A stretch of DNA of 64,000 nt from Theropithecus gelada (GCF_003255815.1 NC_037668.1:64623582-64687581), one strand, 5' to 3'. Shown: positions 11,170 to 23,085, counted from the stretch's first letter. Numbers and translations: made by a program. The notes: generated by a model not told the origin, from the letters alone.

Positions 11170-11560
11170 CAAGCCTTTATACATTCTTTTGTTTAATCAA
11201 TAAGCATTCCCTTAAAGATATACTATGTGTCCAGCCCTGTGTCATGTGTTAGGAATGGACCCGTGCATAAGACCTAGCCCATGCCCTTCAGGCACTCATG
11301 GACTGGTAAGAGAGAAACACACACACAATTTCAGTGCAGTCTGCACCTGCAGAAAAGGCAGCATGGAGATCAAGGGCGGGTGCTGAGTCTGAAGGGCAGG
11401 GGCAGGAAGTGGTGGGTGGCCTCCCTAAAGTAGAAAATGATGGCACCACACCCTGGGTCCACTGCAGGTGACTCCAACCCAGACCAGGCAGAGAGAGGAT
11501 GGAGGAGGCAGGACCCGTTCCAGGCCAGGCAATGGACGTACTTTCCCATAGAAAGCACGA
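11170..11560 (-). mobile_element. L2 LINE, antisense
   Basis: Begins with a TTGTTTAATCAATAAGCATT-like tail and the degenerate ACTATGTGTCCAGCCCTGTG box. It continues through the 'prepare/advance total' style antisense L2 body; the 3' part is increasingly diverged. Confidence 0.65.
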
Positions 11561-12794
11561 GGGTGCTTTCAGCGAAATCCAGCACCTCTGAAACCCAGAG
11601 TTGAATGACCACATAGCAGGGGTTTGCAATGATTAAACAGTAAAACCTTGACCTGTTACTGCCAGGGAGGGAACCAGTAGTGTCAGTCAGAAATTCCGTG
11701 ATGCTGCATCTCTGTTGTTCATTGGAGAAATGTGTTTTCAGCCTGGACTGACTCTAAAAGATCTCCCTGCTGAAAGGCCAGGAGATGAAAAGCCCCCACT
11801 TATGTCAGTCACAACCCATAGTGACTTTTCTCAGCTCGCACCATCCCCAGCAGCAGTGTTTGTGTCACCCCCCAGACCCACCTCTTTTAGGACAGTGACT
11901 CTCGTCCTCCCACTCTCAGCCTGTGTTCTGAATGGGAGCTGCTCTTCTCGTACCTGAGCCCAACTCCCTGGCCACAGTGACTGTTGGGGGGTTGGCAGCT
12001 GACCCAAGCTTAGCCAATGGAGTCCTTTCAAACAACAGAGGGGATGGAGAAGACATTTTCTCTCTCGATATAAAACTACAACAAATGAAAGCCTGGAGCT
12101 CCCAGAGGCTATGATTCCCTCGTGGGGAAGCCAACTTGAGAGACTGAAGACGATTCACAGTGAAAAGCAGGGGACACATGAGCCAGCACATGACAGAAAG
12201 GGAGAGAGAGAGTTTTGAGTCTTGTCTCTTTGAGTCCTTGGCTCTGGCTGTCCCTAAGGCTAAGCCAACACTGCCCTTCCCGCATTTGGCTGTATGAGTC
12301 AGTAAATATCACTACTGACACATCAACTACTTGATACAAGGCTTCTATTACTGGCAATCAAGCCTAATGTCCTTCCACCACACAACGCATGGAAGTGAAA
12401 TACGAAAAGCTGATCATGTACCCCCAGAGGGAGCGGGGTGGAGAGGTGCAGCCCCCAAGGGGTGTAGCAACATCCCAGAGTCAGAACAGCAGCCTTTCTC
12501 CTGCAGGGTGCTGCAAAGGTGCTGGAGGAAGAAACTCTCTCAAACAAAGCAACAGAGAAAGACCCTGGACTTGGCTTTGCATACTTGCAAGCAAAGAACA
12601 AACCCCTTCTGCAAATAGTAGGGAGAGCTACGTTGACACAAGCTGGCACCAGCCATCCGCGCTTAGAAGAGGTGGGACTAGAACTGCATGCAGAAGGCAG
12701 ATGGGGGCCTCCTAGGAGGGATTATTCGGGAAGAAGAGCAAATGAGATGGCATGGCACAGCACAGCATGTGAGGCCAGGGCTGTCATCAGTCCC
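11561..12794. other. unique sequence, no gene seen
   Basis: Overlapping frames of 60-110 codons in several frames, none with a domain. No confident repeat. Confidence 0.45.
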
Positions 12795-12920
12795 TAAGAA
12801 AGAAAAAGCAGAAATGCATATTACAAGGATAATGCTTTTTGATTTAACTGGTGGAAAATTACAAACAATATTTAACCGTTGTCAATAATCCTGTTGCCAC
12901 CTTCATAAAGCTTTAAGTTG
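12795..12920. promoter_or_regulatory. short AT-rich candidate regulatory block
   Basis: Contains AAATGCATATTAC near 12811, GATAATGC and AACAATATTTAACCG, without repeat signature. Could be a small constrained element. Compositional evidence only. Confidence 0.25.
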
Positions 12921-13189
12921 TGGAAGCTGCTCCAAACCCCACTCCAAACCTCCCTTAATGATTGTAACCTAGATAGTGTGCTCAAGTCTAAATGTTGCTA
13001 TTTCTCAGAGAATGCGGGTAGAGGGATTCCATGTGAATCAGAGGCGGACCCTTGTTCAGGAAGAGCTGCCAGAGGAGGCCTGGTCCAGTACCACTACCAC
13101 TGTCCCTGGACCCTCCTGACACAGTCATCTGTATCATACCTGAAAAGTATCTGCAAATGGGGTCCCTCAGTGACCCCTCAAATCCACAT
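12921..13189. other. unique sequence, nothing recognised
   Basis: No repeat or exon evidence. Confidence 0.4.
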
Positions 13190-13400
13190 CCCATTTATCA
13201 AGGGTCTACTGGTCCTAGGCACTATTCCTGGAGCTGGGTACATAGCTGTGAATAAGACAAGACAGTCCCTCTGTCCCCAGGGACTTCCATGACAGGTGGG
13301 AACACAACCAATAGGCAAGTAAACAAATAAAGGAGCGAGGCAATTACAGAACGTAATAATTATACAAGCTACTGTGACGCTCGGCATCTCATGGAGAGGA
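13190..13400 (-). mobile_element. L2 LINE, antisense 3' end
   Basis: The TTTATCAAGGGTCTACTGG tail, the GGCACTATTCCTGGAGCTGG box and AAGTAAACAAATAAAGGAGC match antisense L2. Confidence 0.75.
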
Positions 13401-13480
13401 AATGGAGGCCCAGAGATGGGATAGGACTTGCCCGAGCAGAAGCAGCCCACCCCCAACTGGTACAACCCCAGCTGTGTCTC
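13395..13480 (-). mobile_element. MIR fragment
   Basis: The GAAATGGAGGCCCAGAGATG and ACTTGCCCGAGCAGA segments resemble the antisense MIR core. The rest is lost. Confidence 0.45.
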
Positions 13481-14889
13481 CACCTCCATCCTCTGGCCCT
13501 GGTAGCCCCAGAGAGGCCCTATGGCTCTGTCCAGAGAGGTCCGTTGCTTTTGGGCAACTTTTGGAAGGATATTATATCTGCCTTTGTCTCTATTGCATCT
13601 GATACATGATCAGAGTAATCATATGTCTTGCTGTCTTAGGGACAGTCTTAGCTGATACCTGTTCTTAGAAGTAATTATTAATACAACCCACTTTCATTTA
13701 CCCACTTCACCCCAGGTTTGGATGGTAAATATTCATGGGGTACCCAAGTCTCTGGGTCCCTGGAGCATCCTGACACCAGAATGAAGTGTTTGGCATATTC
13801 TTGAGATATTGCACAACACTAAGAGTCTTGCTGCATTGTGCCTCAGAAAACCTTGGGGCCTGCCTCCCCGGGCACTGCCCAGCATCTGAGGGGCCTGGTA
13901 GAGGAGAGGGTATCCCCTTACCTGCCTCTCCCTGGCTGATCCCACTTCTGACATCCCAAGCTGTGGCTCTGCCTTGCTAGTTAATCTTCGCCCCTTGCAA
14001 AGGATTTCTCCTGAAAACAGAGCTCACACTCATGGCACTAGAAGCTCCTGAAGAGAACCAGCCACATCCCCAGCAAAAGGGAGCACCACTGTTTGCTGAC
14101 TTGGAGAGGACACACAACACTCTTCAGGGAAATATATCTCAGAGAGGAGCCTGTGGTTCCCAATCTGACCCACACACACATGCATTTTAAATGCCCACCT
14201 CCCATCCTAAGAAAATGTGATGATGTTTGCCATGTGTATTGGGTTTCTGGCTTATTAGACCCCCCTGACCTCCTGAGTTTCCAGCCCCATAAGTGGCTTC
14301 TTGGGTCTCAGTCTCCTGGGCTAGAAGCCCTTCTCTATCCCAAAAATGACAAGGATGGTACAGGTGCAGGTCTCCCATGATAGAATGATTTCAGATCAGG
14401 ATGGACTCCCATGACTCAGTCTCTGGGACCAAAAATCCAGGCAGCCTGGCAAGATGATCCCCAAGCCAGGACACAGCCTGCATCTACCTGTGCACACCCA
14501 CTCCAAGTGCCAGACACACAGCTGGGCAGCAGCAGGCAGCCTCTTCATGCAAATTAAATAAAACAACCTTTTTATCTGTTGGCTGATTCCCTCTTTTGAA
14601 GAAATCAACTACAAATTCATTTTTCGGGAGAAGCAATTACAATGATTGATGGAATGTCAGGGAAAAGGAATCAAACAGAAGCCCAGAGGCCTGGGCTGGG
14701 GGTGGCTTCACGGGACAGGAGAGTGGGGACAGCTGCCGTTGGCTCCCATGCTGGCTGGCTCTCTCTTTCTCTTCATCTCCAGTGGGGTGGGTGGGGGTGC
14801 TGTACAAAGGGGCCCCTCCGACCATGGCTATGATCTACTTTGACTCTGTGAGAGGCGGTCAGAAAAGACACAGTAAGAGGCATGGCTTG
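13481..14889. other. unique sequence, no gene seen
   Basis: Mostly GC-rich. A short AT-rich piece at about 14545-14665 (AAATTAAATAAAACAACC, GCAATTACAATGATTGATGG) stands out and could be a small regulatory element. No repeat family named. Confidence 0.4.
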
Positions 14890-15075
14890 TATTCAATAGA
14901 CCACAAGCACCTACTGTGCTGGGCACTTTCTAGGCATTACCTCGTTTTATCTCCACAACTGCCCTGCAAAATCAAGCTTATTTTACTCATTTCATAGATG
15001 GAGAAACTGAGATGCATCCATCGATTTGCTCAAGACCATGCAGCTTTTAAAGGGGAGCAGAATTAGGACCTAATC
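14890..15075 (-). mobile_element. MIR SINE
   Basis: CACCTACTGTGCTGGGCACT, then TTTCATAGATGGAGAAACTG, then TTTGCTCAAGACCATGCAGC, in antisense MIR order. Confidence 0.8.
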
Positions 15076-15235
15076 TTCATTCCACTGCAATATGAGCCCT
15101 TCTAAGGAAAGTGAGTTCAAGCTCAGAATCCTGGAGACTACGTAGCCTATTCATCCCTCACCCTGCCTGTGTCCAACATGCAGATGCAGGAATAGAGGCT
15201 AACTCCAGGCCGCAGCACCATCGTTAGAGGAATTC

Positions 15236-15310
15236 ATCTGTTTATTCAATCAACAATAATCTACAGGGCCAAGCACTCTTCGAGGATGCAAGAGCTCCAA
15301 GTTCAGTCCA
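15236..15310 (-). mobile_element. possible L2 tail, antisense
   Basis: CTGTTTATTCAATCAACAAT and the following diverged box hint at an antisense L2 tail. Confidence 0.35.
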
Positions 15311-15760
15311 GGGATTCCATTTGCCAGCCCGGGGTTGGGAGACCTGGAGGACAGGAAAATCCCATGGGCTTGACGCAGGACCCCACCGGAAGCCCAACTC
15401 CATGGCACTACCTGCAGCTGCAGCAGCACACATTCGATTCTCCGTCGAGCAGCTCTCTGTGCTGGCGAGGATGCTGGTGCTGCCACTGTGGGGGGACTCA
15501 CATGAGTCCTGTGGTGCCAGTCCAGAACCAGAAGCCCCTGGCACTCAGGAAAGGGCTGAGCTGATGGCAGCGTCTGCCAGCCTGTCAGTTCTGGGGAAAC
15601 CCTTCACAGAGATGGGTCTGGGCTTGGACTTCAAAGGCTCCTCTGGTAAAGACCTGCTAATTGCTTGAAACACATTTTCAGTGAAGTGTGAATTCTCTCT
15701 CTCCAAACCTCCTGTGAATTCCAGGAGAGCTCAAGCTGGAAGGAGCTAGGGAGGCTGTTC
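15311..15760. other. unique GC-rich sequence
   Basis: No repeat or exon evidence. Frames on both strands are incidental. Confidence 0.4.
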
Positions 15761-15872
15761 CCTTGCCTGCAGCTGGAGGGGAACTGGGAAGTCAAAGGCC
15801 AAACCCCACCCCCAACCCTTGCCTGCAGCTGGAGGGGAACTAGGAAGTCAGGGGTCAAACGCCGCCCCCATG
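15761..15872. repeat. 56-bp tandem duplication
   Basis: Two adjacent copies, 15761-15816 and 15817-15872, both beginning CCTTGCCTGCAGCTGGAGGG. They differ at a handful of positions. A small segmental tandem duplication, likely of moderate age. Confidence 0.93.
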
Positions 15873-16077
15873 GTTCCGCCTCCCAGTGGCTCCTGGGCGC
15901 TAACCATCCCAGGAGAATTGAGGTGAAGCTGGCAGCTCAGGGAACTGCTAACCCTGGGGAAGTGGGGGACCACTCTCCTGACAGGGCAGCTCAGTGGACT
16001 GAGGGTTTGGGGCTCATTGCAGACTCCCCCCACCTTCAGATTACAAGGCTATGAAAAACAATAACAACTACGTGAAG
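15873..16077. other. unique sequence
   Basis: Nothing recognised. Confidence 0.4.
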
Positions 16078-16275
16078 CTATGTGGCAGGTGCTATTCTAA
16101 GTGCTATACCCACTACACATTCCCACTCACCAGCATCCCTCCTGCAACCCATGACATAGGGATGACTATGGTGTCCCTTTTTGGAGCTAAGGACACCGAG
16201 GCATGAGGAGTTTAAGTAACTTGCCCATGGTCACACTCCTCTAAATAGAGGAGACTGGACTAGACCTAGACACCT
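16078..16275 (-). mobile_element. MIR SINE
   Basis: GGTGCTATTCTAAGTGCTAT, then GGACACCGAGGCATGAGGAG, then GTAACTTGCCCATGGTCACA, in antisense MIR order. Confidence 0.8.
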
Positions 16276-16439
16276 GGTAGCCTCTGCACAGGGTGCAGGG
16301 GATGAGGGTGGTTGTGGGGCGGCGCATAAAACATGAAAAGAAGCGTGTGGCTGCAACTCATCCTCCCTCCCCCATCCCAGGGCACTGGCTGAGAGGTCAA
16401 ACAAGGCAGAGAAACTGAGACCAAGGAGAGAGGGGAGGC

Positions 16440-16590
16440 ATTGAAGTCACATAAATCTGGGAACAAATATTACCAGCCAGGTGACCAGAGGATGTAAAGT
16501 AGCCTTTCTCTGACTCCATTTCCACCTCTACGCAATGGAAATTACAATACCTACCAGCAAGGTTATTTTCAGGAGCTGAGCTAATCAGGC
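16440..16590 (+). mobile_element. MIR SINE
   Basis: The AGCCTTTCTCTGACTCCATT and CAATGGAAATTACAATACCT segments follow the sense MIR layout. Diverged. Confidence 0.55.
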
Positions 16591-16779
16591 ACTAGCATGA
16601 CCCTGACAGCAATGTCTTCTTAAATTTTGTGCCTGAGGCATCTCATTAGTCTCTCCCTAGTCCTGGACCTGGAGATAATTATATGTTAAGATCTGAACCA
16701 GAAAACTCCTGACAAGAGTAGACAATAAATGAGCAAATAAATAAAAGAAAATGAATTAATAGTAGCTGAATTAATGATA

Positions 16780-16920
16780 ATCAGTTACCATTCATTCATT
16801 AATTCATGGTCTACTCTTATCCTGTGGGCACAGTAGTCACTGGGCTCTAGGATGAGCAAGGCACAAGGGAGCTTGCTCTCCCAGCTTACGCTCTAGGGAG
16901 AAGCCCTGGGAAGCCAGGGA
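16780..16920 (-). mobile_element. probable L2 tail, antisense
   Basis: ATTCATTCATTAATTCATGG, followed by a degenerate 'capacity box' and AGCTTGCTCTCCCAGCTTAC, resembles antisense L2. Preceded by an A/T-rich stretch from 16710. Confidence 0.45.
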
Positions 16921-17799
16921 GACCCATCTCTGCCCCATGCTGCTCAACCACGAGTTGGTCTGTTGCAAGCCTTGGCCTCACCCTGTTTTTCCTGGTCCTG
17001 CAGGTACCTGCCAGATATCTCCATGTGGGTGAAAGCTTCATTCCAGACAGGGACCTTAGATTGGCAGAAAGGTGCCCCTGGCCCTTAGTAGCTTCTTACC
17101 AAGCTCTTAAGCAGCTCAGGACATGGCATCTCACATAGTGCATTTGAGAAAACCTGAAACTGTCACTCCGCCTTCCACCTGGGATACATGCAGCTCAAAC
17201 TGAGTGCTCCTCAAAAGACTGCAACCTGTCTTATAAATCCCATTCCCCAAGAGGAGGAGGGGAAATGAAAAAGGGATGGAGGGAGAAGAGGAGAGAGGAG
17301 AACAACTTTCCCAGGGCTTCCTCTGCTAGTAAATAACTTAGCTAGAAGGTGTTTTGTCACTAGCAGAGCAAGCCTTGGGAAAGTGGGCTGAACTTGGTTG
17401 AAGAACGTTGTGCCCTGGAGATAACTATCAGAGATGGCATAGGGGCAGTCCCTCAGGCCGAAGGGGCTGCAGGCTTCCCACTGATCTCTGCAGTCCCTCA
17501 AGTGTTGGAATTTGGGAGGAAGCAGGAAACTGAGAGTTGCAAGACACCAGAGAAGCAGGGAGGGAAAAAGAAAAGAGGAAGGAGGAGGAGAGGGAAGAGA
17601 GTGTTCTCAGTTCTCTGCAGGACTAAAGCCACAAGAGAGGCCAGAGTCAGATCAGAAGGGAAGAGAAATGGGGCCCTGGAGACTTGGGGTAAGGGTTGCT
17701 GGAGTTTTCCATTTCTGGCAGAAAGTCTCCCCTCATATTGCACCTCAGTCCTCCACCGCACTCCCTTCCCTACGATCTCCCAAGGCCATTGAGGGTGGT
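16921..17799. other. unique sequence with a purine-rich patch
   Basis: GA-rich at about 17255-17310 and 17550-17600. The opposing frames at 17394-17792 plus and 17498-17875 minus owe their length to this bias. No gene seen. Confidence 0.45.
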
Positions 17800-17955
17800 G
17801 GTTAGAGGCTTGTGCTTTGGGGTCCGAGAGATGTAGCTCTACATCAATTTCCTCATCTGTAAAATGGGAGAACAACCACCTAGACGTCTCAAGGCTGCTG
17901 GTATTTTCAGCGAGGTAACGTCTGCAGAGCTCTCAGCCCATGCCTGGCAGAGGAC
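17800..17955 (+). mobile_element. MIR SINE
   Basis: GGTTAGAGGCTTGTGCTTTG at the tRNA-like end, CAATTTCCTCATCTGTAAAA core, CTCAGCCCATGCCTGGCAGA near the end. An internal segment is deleted. Confidence 0.75.
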
Positions 17956-18159
17956 ACAAGAAGAGTCTAGCGAACACTGGCTGGTGCCATCTTTATATTA
18001 TGGCCTCTAGCAGTGGCTGAGCTGACCCTGGTGCCCTCTCAGAAGGGCCAGCTGCCGAGCCTGGTGGTAGCAAGGCGAGACCTAGAGAGGCTGCCCCAGC
18101 CATGCTGGCCTGTGGGCAGCAGGTGTGCCCAGCTGGCTCCACCCCCTGGCTGCCGGCCA

Positions 18160-18390
18160 CACTGTTCATTAAGCAAATGGCCCACAGTGGCCAATGATCA
18201 CTGGAGCACGAGGGCGCCCGTCTCTCTCAAGCAGGCCTCATCAAAGGCCGGTGTCGAGCTAATTTAATGATCTAAGTGGAACATATTTCTCCTGATGCAG
18301 CAGTTTCAATCGACTTGTATTGTCTCCAGATAAACAGTGGAGTTACAGCAATTAGTTTCTGGACAAAGCACCAGTTTAGGGTAGAAGAAG
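18160..18390. promoter_or_regulatory. candidate conserved non-coding element
   Basis: A CpG-retaining, non-repetitive block with GAGCTAATTTAATGATC (near 18256), TACAGCAATTAGTTTC (near 18343) and CCAGATAAACAG (near 18326). Homeodomain and forkhead-like cores are packed in about 100 bp. Function is inferred. Confidence 0.4.
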
Positions 18391-18573
18391 CAGTGGAGTG
18401 GAGGTTGTGGGGAGTGAAGTGGGACTGGGCAGCTGGAGGGGGCCTGAGCCAGTCTCAAAGACCAGGCCTGGGCCTCTGCCTGGGCAGGGATGGGCTCTCA
18501 GGCCTCTGGGTTTCTGCCAGGGAATGGAAAAACCCAAGTGTCAATCATAGGCTTTCAGACCTGGCAGAGACTT

Positions 18574-18619
18574 GCAACATCATTTAGACTGATCCCGCAA
18601 CATCATTTAGACTGATCCT
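18574..18619. repeat. 23-bp tandem duplication
   Basis: Copies at 18574-18596 and 18597-18619, each beginning GCAACATCATTTAGACTGAT, with a single C/T difference at the end. Adjacent bases GCAACA start a third partial copy. Confidence 0.95.
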
Positions 18620-18734
18620 GCAACAGATGGGAAGACACCGGAGATGTGCAAGAGAATACAGATAGCTCAGAGTGTCTCTCAACTTAGAGGCACAGTCTGA
18701 GCCTCCTGACTCAGGTAGGAAAAGGTAACCAATA

Positions 18735-18925
18735 TTCTCTAGCACCTGGAGCCTTCAAAGCTGCTTTTGGTGTGTGTCATTTCATACGATCAGCACATTG
18801 TCCCTGAGAGGATGCAATTGCTAGTCTTACTTCAGAGCTGAGGAAACAGAAGCTCAGAGAGATTAGGCGACTTGCCCAAGGTCACACAGCTGATGAATGG
18901 GGACTCTGGATGTTCTGCTCTTCTC
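18735..18925 (-). mobile_element. MIR SINE
   Basis: GAGCTGAGGAAACAGAAGCT, then CTTGCCCAAGGTCACACAGC, marks a good antisense MIR core. Confidence 0.85.
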
Positions 18926-19700
18926 ACCACCCATGCTGGACAGGGAAATGTCTTTCATTCCCATGGGTCCCTGCAGATGAAGCCCTGTTGTGCTCCAGGG
19001 GACTTACCTTCTGGAGCATCGTGATTTCCCTAGGATGACAAACTCTTGGCCCCCCCCAGGAAATCTCTGTCCAAGGTGAAGAACCAGGGGACACCCATGA
19101 GAATGACTGACAGAGAGTGAGAGGGAAGGCAGAACTGCAAGAGGCAGCCCGAGGAAATGCAGCCAGGATAGGGGCTGGGCCTGTGATCAGGGCAAAGCCA
19201 GGTGCCTGAAGCTCCTCCATTAAAGCTGAGGCCCTGGCCAGGGACAGGAGAGGGATGGGTATTCAGAGCCTCCTGGGCAAGCCCTGACACCTGGAGCCTG
19301 GGGCTGGAGGCAGGACTGCACCAGGACAGAGCAGGTGGGACACCTGGGACACCAGCCCTTGGCCTATGTGAACACAGGTCGTGCAGTGCAGACTGGGGTC
19401 CTGATCTTGGGGCAACCCAGGGTTCCTGGCTCCAGCAGCAGTCTTCAAGTGACCACTGGACCTTCCACAGGGACTCTGAGCATCCGGTGGCTGCTTCAGG
19501 CTGCAGGAAGGATGCCCCGAGGGGCTGCTGGACAGCCCTTCTGGAGTGGGGCTGTGGATACTCGGGCACGCCCATTATCAGGAAGGACTTGGGCAGTCCA
19601 GCCTGATCCTGGAACACACACTCCCCTCTGAAGGTGGTTCTGGCGTGGGAAGGATCCATCTGGATGGACAGCCTCACATTTGGCGAATAAGTAACAATAC
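18926..19700. other. unique GC-rich sequence, no gene seen
   Basis: The 233-codon minus-strand frame (19030-19731) runs across here. It begins in antisense MIR and shows no domain, so it is not called. Confidence 0.45.
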
Positions 19701-19925
19701 CACAAACAGTAATCATAGCGGCAGCCGCCACCCACGCAACCCTTAAGTTGTGCCAGGCCCCGTGCTAGCCCATGCACCTTCTCATTTCACAGATGAGGGA
19801 TCGGAGGAGCAGGCACATCCAATAACTCACCCATCACGGTGCTGCTCATACACGGCAGGGCTGAGATGCAAACCTTATTCTGTGTGACACAAAAACCAGG
19901 GCATCCCACTACCCCGACACTATGC
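19701..19925 (-). mobile_element. MIR SINE
   Basis: TGTGCCAGGCCCCGTGCTAG, then TTTCACAGATGAGGGATCGG, in antisense MIR order. The tRNA-like end is diverged. Confidence 0.65.
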
Positions 19926-20099
19926 TCGCCCCAACAGGCTGTCACATACCCCAGGAAGACCTGGACAATTTGATTTGTATTATATCCTCTACAGATCACT
20001 GGCTCAGAAGGGGTAAGAAAGGACAGAGAAGGAGAAAGAAACACATGTGAGATGAAAGCAGAGGAGAAGCCCAGATACTTGGGATTTGGACCGTGGAGT

Positions 20100-20215
20100 T
20101 TCTAAGATTGTAGCGGGAGGCACTAGAGGAGGAGAAGGGAAAAGAGGACATGGGGGAAGGGAGAAGGAGGCTCAAGGGGAGGAGACGGACAAGGAGGAGG
20201 AAAACAACAGCTTCA
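20100..20215. repeat. purine-rich tract
   Basis: GGA/GGGA-rich low-complexity sequence. It creates the charged N-terminus of a 251-codon incidental frame. Confidence 0.75.
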
Positions 20216-20389
20216 GAAGGGATGGACCATCTGCTCCTGGCCCACTCCTGGGCCTGGTGTTTGCATTTCCAACCGCGGTACCCAACTCACCCTCACACGC
20301 CTTTCTGTTTGGTCCTCCTCCTTCAACCTCAAATCAGAAAATGCCACCTTCACACAGACTTGGCATCTGCCCCTCCCCTTCCCCTGTCC

Positions 20390-20690
20390 CCGTCACTACT
20401 TGCACCCAGGCCTGGCATCTCCCACCTGGACCACTGCCACCCCTCCACGCTGCTCTCAGCTGCCCACAATTCTGCCATCTTCTCCTTCCTGCAGCTCTCA
20501 TCCCATCCCTCTTCTGCTCAAAAGCCTTCAGAGCCTGGCCACTGCCTACAAAATCCAATCCAAATTCTTTGCCCTGGAATTCAAGGCTCTTGGCAATCAG
20601 CCACCACCTTCCTGCCCTCCCTTCCCTCTGCCTGTCAGGTTCTTCTCGCCCCGTGACCATGCCCTCTCCCTTCCTGGAGTCAGATTTCAG
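20390..20690 (+). mobile_element. L2 LINE, internal 3' part
   Basis: CTGCTCAAAAGCCTTCAGAG, then the CTACAAAATCCAATCCAAAT and TTCAAGGCTCTTGGCAATCA segments, match the sense L2 body. Confidence 0.8.
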
Positions 20691-20989
20691 CTTACATGTC
20701 ATCTTATCAGAGAAGATGTGGAAAGAGCTCACCCCCTCCAGTGAGCTCCTCACCCTTCCCCTCCTCTATTTTTCTTCAAAGCACTATCAGCAGCTGACAT
20801 CTAATATGCTGTTATTTTCTATCCTCCTGGCCCCACAATGAAGCAGGATAGTTTTATCCAGAGCTGTAGCGTCACAGCTTAGAGCCATGCCAGCCCCTCA
20901 TAGCTCCTGATACTTGTTGAATGAGAGAATGATACTCCACTCCCTCCACAGTACGATACTTTGCTGCAGTGATCAGTGATGGTTCACGG
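20691..20989. other. decayed sequence between L2 pieces
   Basis: Probably diverged L2 or a small insertion. GATACTTGTTGAATGAGAG near 20910 looks like an L2 tail fragment. Confidence 0.3.
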
Positions 20990-21120
20990 CCATCCCCGTG
21001 GGTCACCCTCACTCTCTACACTTGCCTTTGCACTTTTGCTGACTTGAGAAACTTGACTCATCTCTAGGACCACCTCCTCCAGGCAGCCTCACTCCTTACC
21101 CCTGCCTCAGTCATGGGTTA
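20990..21120 (+). mobile_element. L2-like fragment
   Basis: CTTGCCTTTGCACTTTTGCT and the ACCTCCTCCAGGCAGCCTCA box resemble sense L2. Confidence 0.5.
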
Positions 21121-21352
21121 TTTGTAAAGGGCTGGTATTTCATCACTTGGCTGTCGGTTCTTTAAATAAGAATAAAAGGCTTGTGTCTTCCTTACTCTGC
21201 TCCCCTATGCAACACCTGGTACCAAACTGAGGCGGTACTAGGTACACAGTACATACTTCTTGAGCACAGTGAAGAGAGAAGGAAAACTTGACCCAGGAGA
21301 CATTTTTCTGAAACTTGCCTGCTCTGAAGCACACTCTAGGAAGGCTGAGGCC
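21121..21352. other. unique sequence
   Basis: Nothing recognised. Confidence 0.4.
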
Positions 21353-21595
21353 CTACTATGTGCCAATGCTGGAGGAATATCTACTGCATGCCAGGTCCCG
21401 TACTGGGGAAGGCCTACTATATGCCAGGCTCCGTGCTGACAAAGCACCTCCTGTGTGCTGATCTGAGCTGGCCGAAGACCTACTGTGTATAGCTCTTGTT
21501 TGGATGAGCTTCTAAGATGGAAGGGGAACCTATGTGCCTGGCTTCCTGCTGACAGTGCACCTACTGTGTGCTGGATCCTGAACAAGGCACTGAGC
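21353..21595. repeat. degenerate ~33-bp tandem repeat, about 7 units
   Basis: Units begin CTACT-like at 21353, 21381, 21414, 21448, 21480, 21530 and 21561, so spacings are 28-34 bp with one of 50. Each resembles CTACTRTGTGCCAGGCYC, the segment found near L2/MIR ends. The array appears to have grown from one repeat-derived seed. Confidence 0.75.
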
Positions 21596-22300
21596 CTCAA
21601 AGAAAGAGGTAACCCCTGCCTCTGTGCACCTCACAGTCAACCTGGGAAAATCACAAAAAGGGAGAGAAAGGGGAAGAAGTAGAGTGCAGGGGAGATTAAC
21701 TACTTATTCTGGCAAATTACGAACGCATGTAGGGCCATCTGTGCACACAGCTCCATGCCGGCTCCTCACCAGCAAGGCCCAGTGCAGGAACCCAGCTCAG
21801 CTCTGGGGAGCAGCTGGGCCTTCCATCAGCTTGTCAATGCCTGGGGGAAGGAGCGCCCGGCCTCCTCGTCTCCAGTCCTCCAGCCCACTGCCCACCAGGT
21901 GGACAGGCAGGAGCTCTTCTAAAAATACAGCTAAGGTTTGGCACAGGTGCTCTGGAGGATGCCTCCTCTTGCCAGGCCCGAGCTGGCTGCTCCTCAAGCT
22001 AGAAGATGCTCGGGGACCAGGGCACCGAGCACAGCTCCTGGGAACTCCCTGAGCAGGGTTGTCAAGGGCACTGCTGGGTGGCTCAGACTGCCGGGGAAGG
22101 AGGGCAGCATGGGGCCTATGAGGAGGCTGAAACAGGCCCCAGGGTGAAGGCGGGACCCAGAGAAAGGCCATCCAGGTGCAGAGCCCAGCCCCGCACTGTG
22201 GAACAAGCCCCAGGACCTGCCTGGCTCCACGAGAAAGCCAGAAACAAACTTGGGCCTTGGCCCCAGACACAGACATGGTTCCTTTCTCAACTTCATCTTG
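21596..22300. other. unique GC-rich sequence, no gene seen
   Basis: Open frames on both strands (21624-22052 plus, 21797-22276 minus) overlap one another, as expected for GC-rich DNA. No domain seen. Confidence 0.45.
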
Positions 22301-22370
22301 ATCTTGATCCAGATTGAACCTTGACCTTAAACTCCATTCTGATCTCTGATCCTAGCTCTACACTGAACCG
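22301..22370. repeat. short degenerate GATCTTGATC-type repeat
   Basis: Repeated TTGATC/CTTGACC words over about 70 bp. Imperfect. Confidence 0.45.
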
Positions 22371-22562
22371 CAGTTTTCATGGTGGTCTCCAGTTCCCTGG
22401 CTGAAGCTACTAGAGGGCCCTCACTCTGTCTCTTTCAACTCTGGAACAGCCAAGCGGACAGGGCTCTCCCCGGCAGGGCAGACCCACAGCTCACAGAGGG
22501 CTTTCAATCCCAACGGCTTGGAAAGAAAGCAAAAGAACATGTACTCAATAATAAAGTAATAG

Positions 22563-23085
<523 letters not shown>

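Noticed and set aside
19030..19731. 233-codon minus-strand frame
   Set aside because: It starts in antisense MIR and runs through GC-rich unique DNA. No recognisable domain or splice context.
20086..20841. 251-codon plus-strand frame
   Set aside because: Purine-rich start followed by sense L2. The Pro/Ser-rich composition is an artefact.
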